Source: CBDDCQ01 sp965226285
Lineage (GTDB): Bacteria > Bacteroidota > Bacteroidia > Flavobacteriales > Ichthyobacteriaceae
Length of the DNA: 64,000 bases
Direction: 5' to 3'
Assembly (NCBI GenBank): GCA_965226285.1
Contig: CBDDCQ010000006.1
Coordinates: 806,001 to 870,000 of the forward strand
The first letter of the stretch is position 1. Each line of letters starts with the position of its first letter. The notes under the pieces were generated by a model, which saw nothing but the letters and a program-made list of their open reading frames with translations, was not told the DNA's origin and ran no database searches. A program made the position numbers and the translations under genes. Of this stretch, positions 38,368 to 46,276 are shown one piece after another.

Positions 38368-39030
38368 TTACCACTCTATTGGTTGCATACCTTTACTTAT
38401 AAGATATTCATTAGTTTTAGAGAAATGTTTATTTCCAAAGAACCCTCTATGTACAGAAAAAGGAGATGGATGGGCAGACTTTAAAACTAAATGTTTTTTT
38501 ACATCTATTAACGCTTGTTTTTTTTGGGCATAAGCACCCCATAACAAAAAAATAATATGTTCTTTTTCTTGAGAAATCCTTTGAATTACACTATCTGTAA
38601 AGGTTTCCCAACCTTTGTTTTGATGAGATCCAGCAGATGATTTCCTTACTGTAAGTGTAGCATTCAAAAGAAGTACTCCTTGACTTGCCCACCTTTCTAA
38701 ATTTCCACTGGTCGGAATAGGAATTTTCAAATCTGTGTTTATCTCCTGAAATATATTTTGTAGTGAAGGAGGCTGGGCTACTCCATCGTTTACCGAAAAA
38801 CATAAACCGTTGGCTTGCCCTTCACCATGATAAGGATCTTGACCAATAATCACAACTTTAAGTTTATCTACAGGGCACTTTTCAAACGCATTAAAAATCT
38901 GTTTGGCAGGAGGATAAATGACATGAGTTTTATATTCCTGCCTTACAAAGCTTACCAAATCTGAAAAATAGGGTTTATCAAACTCAGATTGTAACTTTAT
39001 TTTCCAAGATTCTTGAATTCTTACTTGCAT
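38368..39030 (-). CDS. ung: Uracil-DNA glycosylase
   Basis: The 220-residue enzyme removes uracil from DNA. Family 1 motifs are all present: the catalytic GQDPYHGEGQANGLCFS (about residue 61), LLLNATLTV, and the DNA-binding HPSPFSVHRGF near residue 186. Length is normal. It lies 6 bp after the lysine/saccharopine dehydrogenase gene and is probably read from the same message. Confidence 0.97.
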   Translation of the reverse strand: MQVRIQESWKIKLQSEFDKPYFSDLVSFVRQEYKTHVIYPPAKQIFNAFEKCPVDKLKVVIIGQDPYHGEGQANGLCFSVNDGVAQPPSLQNIFQEINTDLKIPIPTSGNLERWASQGVLLLNATLTVRKSSAGSHQNKGWETFTDSVIQRISQEKEHIIFLLWGAYAQKKQALIDVKKHLVLKSAHPSPFSVHRGFFGNKHFSKTNEYLISKGMQPIEW

Positions 39031-39036
39031 AATATT

Positions 39037-40119
39037 TTACATCTTTTTAGTTTTATATAATTTACCAAATCTATTGAGCATAAAATCTTCAAAATTCACA
39101 TCCTCTTGAGTAATAAATCCTTTATTTGGGAGTTTACCCTGTGAATGTAAATCTACTACTGCGCAAATACTTGCTGATGTAGTAATTTGTATAGCAGTAA
39201 ACAATTTACCTAAAATATTAGCACTATACACTTTATTCAAATACGATTTTTGATGGAGTTTATCACCTATAATGCCTGTAATAGATACAAATACTATCAC
39301 TACATCTTGAGTAGTAGTAGGAATGCTACGTTCTATGATCTTCTTGAGATTTTCTCTATCATCTATAAGCTTTAAGTCATGTAATAGTAATTTAATATTC
39401 TCACAATGACCTACATATCTGATAGTCTTATAATTAAGCGTTCTCACTCTATTTTCTAATTTTTTATGAAGATGACCTAGCCCACCAGAAGTATTAAATG
39501 CTTCGTATTCCACACCGTCAAAATTAAAAATCTCATACCCCTCTAACGGGTTTACTTTAGTGTATTTTCCTTCTACTAATGCATCACAAGGATTACAATA
39601 CTCATTGATGAGTCCATCACTACTCCAAGTCAAATTATATTTCAACCTATTATTAGGATAAAGAGGAAGATCCCCTACACGCATTTTTACAGTATCTAAA
39701 GTATCAAATTGTTTAGCCAAATGATATGCTGATATACCTATAAATCCAGGGGCCAAACCACACTGAGGCATAAATGAAACATCAGCATTTTTGGCTATTT
39801 GTTCAATATTATTGGTCTGCCCTACGTCTTCAGTCAAATCAAAATAATGAGTATTCGTTTGATTTGCTATCGTAGCAATATGCGTATTCAAAAAGAAAGG
39901 ACAAGCATTTATTACTACATCTTTATCTGTCATTATTTTGGTAAGTTGAGCTTCATCTGAAATATCTATTACCATTTTTTCTACCTCTATCTCTACTGCC
40001 TCAATGGCTTTTTTGTATTTATCTACAATAGAAACTTCATACTTACCTATATTTTTAAGTAAAAATGCTATACAACTTCCTATTTTACCTGATCCAATTA
40101 TTAAAACCTTTTTATTCAT
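39037..40119 (-). CDS. Saccharopine/lysine-6-dehydrogenase family protein
   Basis: The 360-residue protein has an N-terminal Rossmann fold (VLIIGSGKIGSCIAFLL), the family motif MPQCGLAPGFIG (about residue 120), and the catalytic domain of the saccharopine dehydrogenase superfamily. With an AmaB-type aldehyde dehydrogenase and a DUF1338 protein in the same operon, a role in lysine degradation (forming piperideine-6-carboxylate or aminoadipate semialdehyde) is likely. The first 35 codons are duplicated, in degraded form, on the far side of the inserted oxidoreductase gene. Precise substrate is inferred. Confidence 0.8.
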   Translation of the reverse strand: MNKKVLIIGSGKIGSCIAFLLKNIGKYEVSIVDKYKKAIEAVEIEVEKMVIDISDEAQLTKIMTDKDVVINACPFFLNTHIATIANQTNTHYFDLTEDVGQTNNIEQIAKNADVSFMPQCGLAPGFIGISAYHLAKQFDTLDTVKMRVGDLPLYPNNRLKYNLTWSSDGLINEYCNPCDALVEGKYTKVNPLEGYEIFNFDGVEYEAFNTSGGLGHLHKKLENRVRTLNYKTIRYVGHCENIKLLLHDLKLIDDRENLKKIIERSIPTTTQDVVIVFVSITGIIGDKLHQKSYLNKVYSANILGKLFTAIQITTSASICAVVDLHSQGKLPNKGFITQEDVNFEDFMLNRFGKLYKTKKM

Positions 40120-40184
40120 TTTTCAAAATCTGCAAATTTATACCAAATTAATTATTCAAATACTACACCTTGCAAAGGTAAATC
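39976..40184. repeat. Left copy of a ~210-bp direct repeat in the lysine operon
   Basis: It spans the intact start of the dehydrogenase gene, the short gap, and a truncated tail of the aldehyde dehydrogenase (LNDLPLQGVVFE and stop). It aligns with 41898-42108 with scattered substitutions, a 6-bp and a 3-bp length difference and one missing codon. Duplication of the gene junction on both sides of the oxidoreductase marks the insertion. Confidence 0.85.
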
Positions 40185-40201
40185 ATTTAAACTAACTTCA
40201 T

Positions 40202-41845
40202 CTAATGTTTAAACCAATACGTAATAGTAATTGGCAAGATAATTGACAAAAGCAACATCAAAACAAAAACTAATTTAGAGCCTACGGTAAATAAAGGGTC
40301 AGTATAATTTCTTGCCGAACGAATCGAACCTTCATAACCACCACCCGGATTACTCCAAGCAGATACAAAATATAAGCCTTTAATGCCAGTTATTTTTTCT
40401 GGTCTTTTTTGCAATGCTTGTTTAGGTAATTGGGCAAAACCATAGATTGCACCTTTTGTATTACTAGTAAATTTTTCCATAGTTAAAGGAGTGCCTAATT
40501 CTATAGTAACAATATGCTCGCTAACATTAGGTAAAAGTTTTGCTAATTGTTGTAACATTTTTTCTTGTTCTATTTTTTTTTGTTCTATATATTCTTCTTT
40601 TGATAAATCAGCCCAACGTTCATAATTATCGGCAAAAAATACATTAAAAATAGTCGCATTATTATCTTTACCTTTACCAGTTTCATCAATATTACTTTGA
40701 ATTGATATAACAAGCCCTTCTGTAGAATAATCACTAGCAAAATCTCGTCTATTTTTAATTAAAGCAAAATAAGCATCATCAGCTAATTTAGGTAACAAAA
40801 AATATTCATAAGAATTAGCTAAATTATTATTAAGCTTAGCGATAGGAACATCAATTTTAATATATAAAACAGATGCGCTCATACTTAACTCGTAATTCAT
40901 TAATTTTTGCAAAGCAAGCTTTGCTTTATTATTATTTGGCAATAAATTACGTAACACTGAAATTGTGTTTGCTCCGCATACTACTTCTTTAGCTTTAAAC
41001 AAAGTGTCATCTTCCATAATTACACCTTGAACTGTTGATTTTTTATCAACAAGTATTTGCTTAATATTTTGCTTACATTTAACAATGCCGTTATTTTTTC
41101 TAATAACCTTTAACAATAGCTTTACTAAGGTGAAGCCGCCACCACGAATATAATAACCACCGTCATAATAATAACCATAATTCGCTATCATAGGAAATAA
41201 TATATTAAGCCGACTAGCAGGCAAACCATAATAGCCATTAAAATGATAAAATATTTTTTTTAATTGTTCATTGTTAGTTGGCAGCGCACATTTTAATTTA
41301 TTAATAAATAAACGTGAATAAACTAATCTTGGACAAATCAAAGGAAAGAAAAAAAGTATAACCCCGCGCACAATTGCCGATTTAGGTTGCAGCCAATCAT
41401 AAATTTTTATTTCACGACCATAACTACGCATAGTTTTAAACCAACAATTAATTGCTCTTTTTTCTTTTGGAAACCGTTTTTGTAAAAAATTAATATAAGA
41501 ATTAACGTCACCATTATTAATTTTTATCACTTCTTGCTCTTCATTTAATTGTAATTCAGTTAAATAACGATGCTTAATAAATGGAATTGATTGATAAATA
41601 CCAGCATCAGTTAAAATTCTTTTCAAACCAGTTTTATATACACCACCTATTTGATGCAAAGAAACGTCAAAGACCGCACCACCACGTCCAAAAACCGTGG
41701 CATAGCCGCCATATTGGCTTTGCCTTTCAAGCACTAATACTTTTTTTCCTCTACGTGCTTGAATAGCAGCAGCTACCAAAGAACCAATACCTGCACCAAC
41801 AATAATAATATCAAATTGATTAGCTAAATCTGTAGAATTTTTCAT
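40202..41845 (-). CDS. FAD-dependent oxidoreductase of the phytoene desaturase/retinol saturase type (inserted)
   Basis: The 547-residue protein begins with the FAD-binding motif DIIIVGAGIGSLVAAAIQARR and LVLERQSQYGGYA. The C-terminal GLYFVSAWSNPGGGYEGSIRSARN matches the second FAD contact of CrtI-like desaturases and all-trans-retinol saturases. It ends with a membrane helix (about 522-545). The substrate is unknown, probably a lipid or isoprenoid. It interrupts the lysine operon between duplicated flanks. It also has a Shine-Dalgarno sequence, unlike its neighbours, so acquisition by transfer is likely. Confidence 0.85.
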   Translation of the reverse strand: MKNSTDLANQFDIIIVGAGIGSLVAAAIQARRGKKVLVLERQSQYGGYATVFGRGGAVFDVSLHQIGGVYKTGLKRILTDAGIYQSIPFIKHRYLTELQLNEEQEVIKINNGDVNSYINFLQKRFPKEKRAINCWFKTMRSYGREIKIYDWLQPKSAIVRGVILFFFPLICPRLVYSRLFINKLKCALPTNNEQLKKIFYHFNGYYGLPASRLNILFPMIANYGYYYDGGYYIRGGGFTLVKLLLKVIRKNNGIVKCKQNIKQILVDKKSTVQGVIMEDDTLFKAKEVVCGANTISVLRNLLPNNNKAKLALQKLMNYELSMSASVLYIKIDVPIAKLNNNLANSYEYFLLPKLADDAYFALIKNRRDFASDYSTEGLVISIQSNIDETGKGKDNNATIFNVFFADNYERWADLSKEEYIEQKKIEQEKMLQQLAKLLPNVSEHIVTIELGTPLTMEKFTSNTKGAIYGFAQLPKQALQKRPEKITGIKGLYFVSAWSNPGGGYEGSIRSARNYTDPLFTVGSKLVFVLMLLLSIILPITITYWFKH

Positions 41846-41853
41846 AAAAACAA

Positions 41854-41859
41854 CTCCTC
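41854..41859 (-). promoter_or_regulatory. Shine-Dalgarno sequence of the inserted oxidoreductase gene
   Basis: GAGGAG lies 8 bases before the ATG at 41845, an ideal spacing. Other genes in this window start after A-rich sequence without such a motif, as is normal for Bacteroidota ribosomes. Confidence 0.75.
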
Positions 41860-41897
41860 AATTAGTTATAAAATTTAATAACGGTTCTAAATCCAGT

Positions 41898-42108
41898 TTT
41901 TCTACTTCTACTGCATCAATGGCTTTTGTATTTATCTACAATAGAAACTTCATACTTACCTATATTTTTAAGTAAAAATGCTATACAACTTCCTATTTTA
42001 CCTGATCCAATTATTAAAACCCTTTTATTCATCTTTCAAAATCTGCAAATTTATACCAAATTAATTATTCAAATACTACACCCTGAGCCAAAGGTAAATC
42101 ATCTGACC
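41898..42108. repeat. Right copy of the ~210-bp direct repeat
   Basis: It contains the true end of the aldehyde dehydrogenase gene followed by a non-functional copy of the first part of the lysine/saccharopine dehydrogenase gene. Small deletions disrupt that frame. Confidence 0.85.
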
Positions 42109-43600
42109 AATTGATAGTATTAGTCTGTCTTCTCATATAATATTTCCAAGCATCAGATCCAGATTCTCTTCCTCCTCCTGTATGTTTTTCTCCTCCAAAA
42201 GCACCGCCGATTTCGGCTCCTGAAGTACCTATATTTACATTTGCAATTCCACAATCAGACCCCACTGAAGAAAGAAACATCTCAGATTGTCTAACACTAT
42301 CAGTAAATATAGTACTCGACAAACCATGATTTACATCATTTTGCATCTCTATGGCATGTTCTAAATCATCATATTCCATAATATAAAGAATAGGTACAAA
42401 AGTCTCTGTTTTCACAACTTCTGTCTGCTTGGGCATCTTTACCAAAGCAGGTATTACAAAATTACCTGCTAAATCCTTACGAGTAGATTGTCCACCATAG
42501 AGTACTTCACCTCCTTGCTCTTTAGCCTTTATCAAAGCATTCTTCATATTTATTACAGATTTTTCATGTATCAATGGTCCTACTAAAACGCCCTTATCCA
42601 AGGGGTTTCCAATATTCAAAGTTTTATATGCTTGTACTAATTTATCCTGAACTCTTCTAGCTACTGAACTATGAACTATAAGCCTACGAGAAGTAGTACA
42701 ACGCTGACCGGTAGTTCCCACAGCACTAAAGGTAATTGCTTTAATAGCCATAGATATATCTGCCTTCTCCGTAAGAATTATAGCATTGTTTCCGCCTAGT
42801 TCTAATATTGACTTTCCAAATCTTTCTGCCACTTGTTTGCCTACTTCTCTTCCTACCTTAGTAGATCCTGTAAAAGATACTAAAGGAATATTCTCATCAT
42901 TTACTAGTATTTTACCTATATCTTTATCTCCTACTACTAAATTAAATACTCCCTTTACACCATAGTCATCAGATACTTTATTAGATAACTTTTGTACAGC
43001 CATAGCCGTTAATGGTGTAAGTTCACTGGGTTTCCATATTGTAGTATTTCCACAAATAGCAGCAATAGCAGCATTCCATGCCCATACTGCTACGGGAAAA
43101 TTAAACGCTGATATAATCCCTACCGTACCTAGAGGATGCCACTGTTCATACATACGATGCTTAAAACGTTCACTGTGCATTGTAAGTCCATGTAACTGGC
43201 GAGAAAGCCCTGTAGCAAAATCGCAAATATCTATCATTTCTTGCACCTCTCCCATTCCTTCATTCAATATTTTCCCTGTTTCCAGAGACACTAGTTCTCC
43301 TAAGGGCTCTATATATTCACGAAGTATATTTCCTAAATCTCTAACTAAAGCTCCTCTTTTAGGTGCAGGGTGTAATCTCCATTGTCTATAAGTTTCTTTT
43401 GATTGCACTACTACCTGTTGATATTGAGATACCGTAGAAGAACTTACCTTTGCTATCAATTTATTAGTAGTTGGATTATAAGATGCTATATAATTGCCGC
43501 TATGAGGTAACCATCCATCAGTTGCACCTAAACACACTCCCATATTTTTGTCTTGTATATTGAGTTTTTCCAAAAGTGATTTTACTTTATCTATTGCCAT
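42065..43600 (-). CDS. amaB: Aldehyde dehydrogenase, AmaB/ALDH7 type (aminoadipate-semialdehyde dehydrogenase)
   Basis: The 511-residue enzyme oxidises aminoadipate semialdehyde (or its cyclic form) to 2-aminoadipate with NAD. It shows the cofactor motif SFTGSTKVGREVGKQV, the general-base ELGGNNAIIL, and the nucleophile in VGTTGQRCTTSRRLIVH, all complete. GQRCTTSRR is characteristic of the ALDH7 branch. It lies 15 bp after the HglS-like gene and originally ended next to the dehydrogenase gene, as the duplicated junction shows. Confidence 0.88.
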   Translation of the reverse strand: MAIDKVKSLLEKLNIQDKNMGVCLGATDGWLPHSGNYIASYNPTTNKLIAKVSSSTVSQYQQVVVQSKETYRQWRLHPAPKRGALVRDLGNILREYIEPLGELVSLETGKILNEGMGEVQEMIDICDFATGLSRQLHGLTMHSERFKHRMYEQWHPLGTVGIISAFNFPVAVWAWNAAIAAICGNTTIWKPSELTPLTAMAVQKLSNKVSDDYGVKGVFNLVVGDKDIGKILVNDENIPLVSFTGSTKVGREVGKQVAERFGKSILELGGNNAIILTEKADISMAIKAITFSAVGTTGQRCTTSRRLIVHSSVARRVQDKLVQAYKTLNIGNPLDKGVLVGPLIHEKSVINMKNALIKAKEQGGEVLYGGQSTRKDLAGNFVIPALVKMPKQTEVVKTETFVPILYIMEYDDLEHAIEMQNDVNHGLSSTIFTDSVRQSEMFLSSVGSDCGIANVNIGTSGAEIGGAFGGEKHTGGGRESGSDAWKYYMRRQTNTINWSDDLPLAQGVVFE

Positions 43601-43615
43601 ATCCTCTAAATTTAT

Positions 43616-44524
43616 TTATTTTTTTATCTGACTTGTATAAGTACTCTCAAAAATTTTATCTGCATTGGCAACTTCAAAACCATCTCTACGGTGATGCCGT
43701 TCCAATATCTCCAAATGTTTATACTGCTCTAATGGCAATCGCTCTGCAAACTCTACATAAGAACCTGCTATCTGATGAACCTCATTATTTCCAAATTCAT
43801 CGACAAATACAGCATCTACTAACTCCGAAACAGTAGAACTTTGACGCAATAACCCATCCTTACTAGTTTTGATATAACCCTTAGAGTCGTTTAATTTGAA
43901 TCCACTATTCAATAGAAACTTATTATAATTAACCAAATCACAATATGGTTCAGGCAAATTGTGTACTGACACCGTAAAATGATTTAGGTAATATCTATTG
44001 TAAATTACCCAAGCGGCATACTCACTTTCGTTAAGTAACATTTTATAATCATTATAACTAGGTGTTCTCCAAAGGGATTTATGTAAAAACTCATCCACCT
44101 CTTTACCATTGTTCAAATCTATTGTATCCACGGGGTCTGATTTTACTTCCAATGTATAGCTCAAGATTTTTTCACGAATGGGTTTAGATAATTTATCTAC
44201 ACATAGTTCACTCATAAAAATTCTGGGGTAATGGTCCTTAGGAGGAGCATACCAATAGGCATTTAATTTTTTCTGATCAAAATAATAATTATCTTTTCTT
44301 TCATATCCATAGTGTAAGAATATTTTCTCTACAGACTTTATACCTAAGTGCTCTACTCCCATAGTACGAAAAGCAATATGATCATTTTCAATATCTTCTA
44401 TAGATGATATCATTCCCTCTTTTATCATTGCTTTTACTACCCCATTCACACAAGGAACTCTTTTTTTATACCTACTCATTAGACCATTCATAATAATGTC
44501 TAATTGATTAAATTTATTTTCCAT
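43616..44524 (-). CDS. hglS: DUF1338 protein, 2-oxoadipate dioxygenase/decarboxylase (HglS-like)
   Basis: HglS converts 2-oxoadipate to D-2-hydroxyglutarate in lysine breakdown. The 302-residue protein is the short form of this metal-dependent vicinal-oxygen-chelate-like family. Candidate metal and substrate residues are in NDHIAFRTMG (about residue 46), NHFTVSVHNLPEP (about 182) and GSYVEFAERLP (about 260). It is first in the operon and supplies the step after the aldehyde dehydrogenase and a transaminase not found here. Residue assignment is by analogy with the Pseudomonas enzyme. Confidence 0.82.
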   Translation of the reverse strand: MENKFNQLDIIMNGLMSRYKKRVPCVNGVVKAMIKEGMISSIEDIENDHIAFRTMGVEHLGIKSVEKIFLHYGYERKDNYYFDQKKLNAYWYAPPKDHYPRIFMSELCVDKLSKPIREKILSYTLEVKSDPVDTIDLNNGKEVDEFLHKSLWRTPSYNDYKMLLNESEYAAWVIYNRYYLNHFTVSVHNLPEPYCDLVNYNKFLLNSGFKLNDSKGYIKTSKDGLLRQSSTVSELVDAVFVDEFGNNEVHQIAGSYVEFAERLPLEQYKHLEILERHHRRDGFEVANADKIFESTYTSQIKK

Positions 44525-44548
44525 AATAATTGTAATTTTAATTACTTT

Positions 44549-45616
44549 TTAAGGTTTATTTTTCAGTATTTTCTTTAAAGACACTATAAATTGAGAAATA
44601 AGTATAGCCATAGCGAGCAAAATGAAAAATGAAGTTGTAACATTCTTTCTAAATATATATACTGTAATGACGACCAATATAGAGATTACAAATATAATGA
44701 TGACAGCTTGCATGTGACTTAAATTTGCCTTTAAGAGATGGTGATGTAAATGATCTTTATCTGGAGAAAATGGTGTTCTCCCTTTTATAAGCCTTTTAAT
44801 AAATACTCTCATAGCATCCATAACTGGGTAAAATATAATAGATATAGCAAATACTGGATTCTTGGTAGCATCTGAATCAATAGATAAATTTGCTACTTTA
44901 ATAGCCATAAACGCCAATATAATTCCTATAAACATAGTACCAGAATCACCCATAAATATTTTTGCAGGGGATTTATTAAAACTTAAGAAACCTATAATTG
45001 CTCCTATAACAGGAACACAAATATAAATATTTGTAAAACTACCTGAATTATAAAATACAATAATAAACAATACCATAAATAAAACTCCCAAAATACCTGA
45101 TAAACCATCTATGCCATCTATCAAGTTATATGAATTTATAATAAATATAATAGAGAAAGTACTAATGAAAATACTAAAAATAGCATGTAATTCATATATA
45201 CCAAATAGTCCATGTAAATTATCTATATATATAACCTTATTAATTACTAAGAAAAAAGAAACTAAAAACTGTATAAAAAACTTATTTTTTGCTTTTAAAT
45301 TAGATATATCATCTACTAATCCTAAAATGAACATAAGTACTACAGATAATATAAATATAATATAATGGTGAGTGTAATTTACACTTATAAAGTGATATAA
45401 TAAAAACAAAATAGCAGTAATAAAACTTATAAAGATGCCTACCCCTCCAAATCTGGGCGTTACTCTACGATGAACTTTTCTATCTGTTTCATCATTATCA
45501 AATAACCTTTTTTTTATGGAATATTTTATAATTTTAGGCATAAAAATAATGCTCAAAAAATAAGATATCCCAAAACAAACTATGATATTCAAAAACTCTT
45601 GAATACTAAATCCCAT
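44549..45616 (-). CDS. Undecaprenyl-phosphate sugar-1-phosphate transferase (WecA/MraY family)
   Basis: The 355-residue, roughly ten-helix membrane protein transfers a sugar-1-phosphate to the lipid carrier, beginning polysaccharide or glycan synthesis. Diagnostic motifs are GLVDDISNLKAKNKF, NSYNLIDGIDGLSG, FMGDSGTMF and KDHLHHHLLKANLSH. The HHHL ending is more like WecA than MraY. A -7-like box TATATTTG (45661-45668, minus strand) lies 45 bp upstream without a well-spaced TTG. Confidence 0.9.
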   Translation of the reverse strand: MGFSIQEFLNIIVCFGISYFLSIIFMPKIIKYSIKKRLFDNDETDRKVHRRVTPRFGGVGIFISFITAILFLLYHFISVNYTHHYIIFILSVVLMFILGLVDDISNLKAKNKFFIQFLVSFFLVINKVIYIDNLHGLFGIYELHAIFSIFISTFSIIFIINSYNLIDGIDGLSGILGVLFMVLFIIVFYNSGSFTNIYICVPVIGAIIGFLSFNKSPAKIFMGDSGTMFIGIILAFMAIKVANLSIDSDATKNPVFAISIIFYPVMDAMRVFIKRLIKGRTPFSPDKDHLHHHLLKANLSHMQAVIIIFVISILVVITVYIFRKNVTTSFFILLAMAILISQFIVSLKKILKNKP

Positions 45617-46276
45617 TAATCTATAAAAATTATATATTATTTATCTATTTTTAATGATCGCAAATATAATTTTTTTATCTACTCAATAAATAAAACTTAA
45701 CATAAATTATATAATCTGATAGTTTGTATGGTAAAAAATCAATTGTTATGGGTATTTTTGTAGTTTTTACATGAAAAAACACAAGTTATGGATTATGAGT
45801 TCTTAAGTAAAAGTTCAAACATTTTATCTTAAAGATCTGATGCATTGAGTAATTATAACTTTTGGGAATCTACTACAGATATAGAATCCTTAAAAATAAT
45901 TTTTTTTGAGTCTCAAAACAGCTTAGAGAGAAATTGTTTTATTAGGGGCATCTTTGGTAAAATTTCAAAAAAAATTGCGGGCACCCCCTCTTTACCCCCT
46001 TTTTAAAGGGGTAATACACAAGCTATTAGCTCCCCTCCTGATAAGGAGGGGCTGGGGGTGGTCTGAACACCCTCTTAGTGACCCTTTTAACCCCCTTTGT
46101 TTCCCCCTTAAAAAGGGGGAAAATCCTCTTTGTGTCCCTTAGGAGTTAAAAAGAGGATGTAAAATCCCCCTTTGTCCCCCTTTAAAAAGGGGGATTTTAT
46201 ACGCAAAAAAGTAGAGACAAAAAATTTTTTGTCTCTACTGCCCCTATCTATCCTCACCATAAATAATTATTTTACC
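45617..46276. other. 660-bp intergenic region with repeat blocks downstream of the first BspA gene
   Basis: 45617-45970 is AT-rich with no recognised gene. 45978-46200 is a G/C-rich mosaic of CCCCCTTTTT/AAAAAGGGGG palindromes, including a 49-bp element (46022-46070) with the stem CCCCTCCT-GAT-AAGGAGGGG. The element recurs at 49900, 53660 and 53809. 46211-46238 is a GTAG palindrome. Confidence 0.75.
46211..46238. repeat. GTAG palindrome, A/T-core variant
   Basis: The perfect 28-nt palindrome shares the GTAGAGACAA foot with the other copies but has an A6T6 centre. It lies 39 bp past the stop codon of the BspA gene and could also act as a transcription terminator. Confidence 0.8.

Noticed and set aside
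40004..40195. Plus-strand reading frame that recurs at 41926-42114
   Set aside because: Both are antisense to the start of the lysine/saccharopine dehydrogenase gene. They recur only because that region is duplicated.
45954..46142. Plus-strand reading frame of 62 codons
   Set aside because: It is a translation of the G/C-rich repeat mosaic and has no protein-like character.
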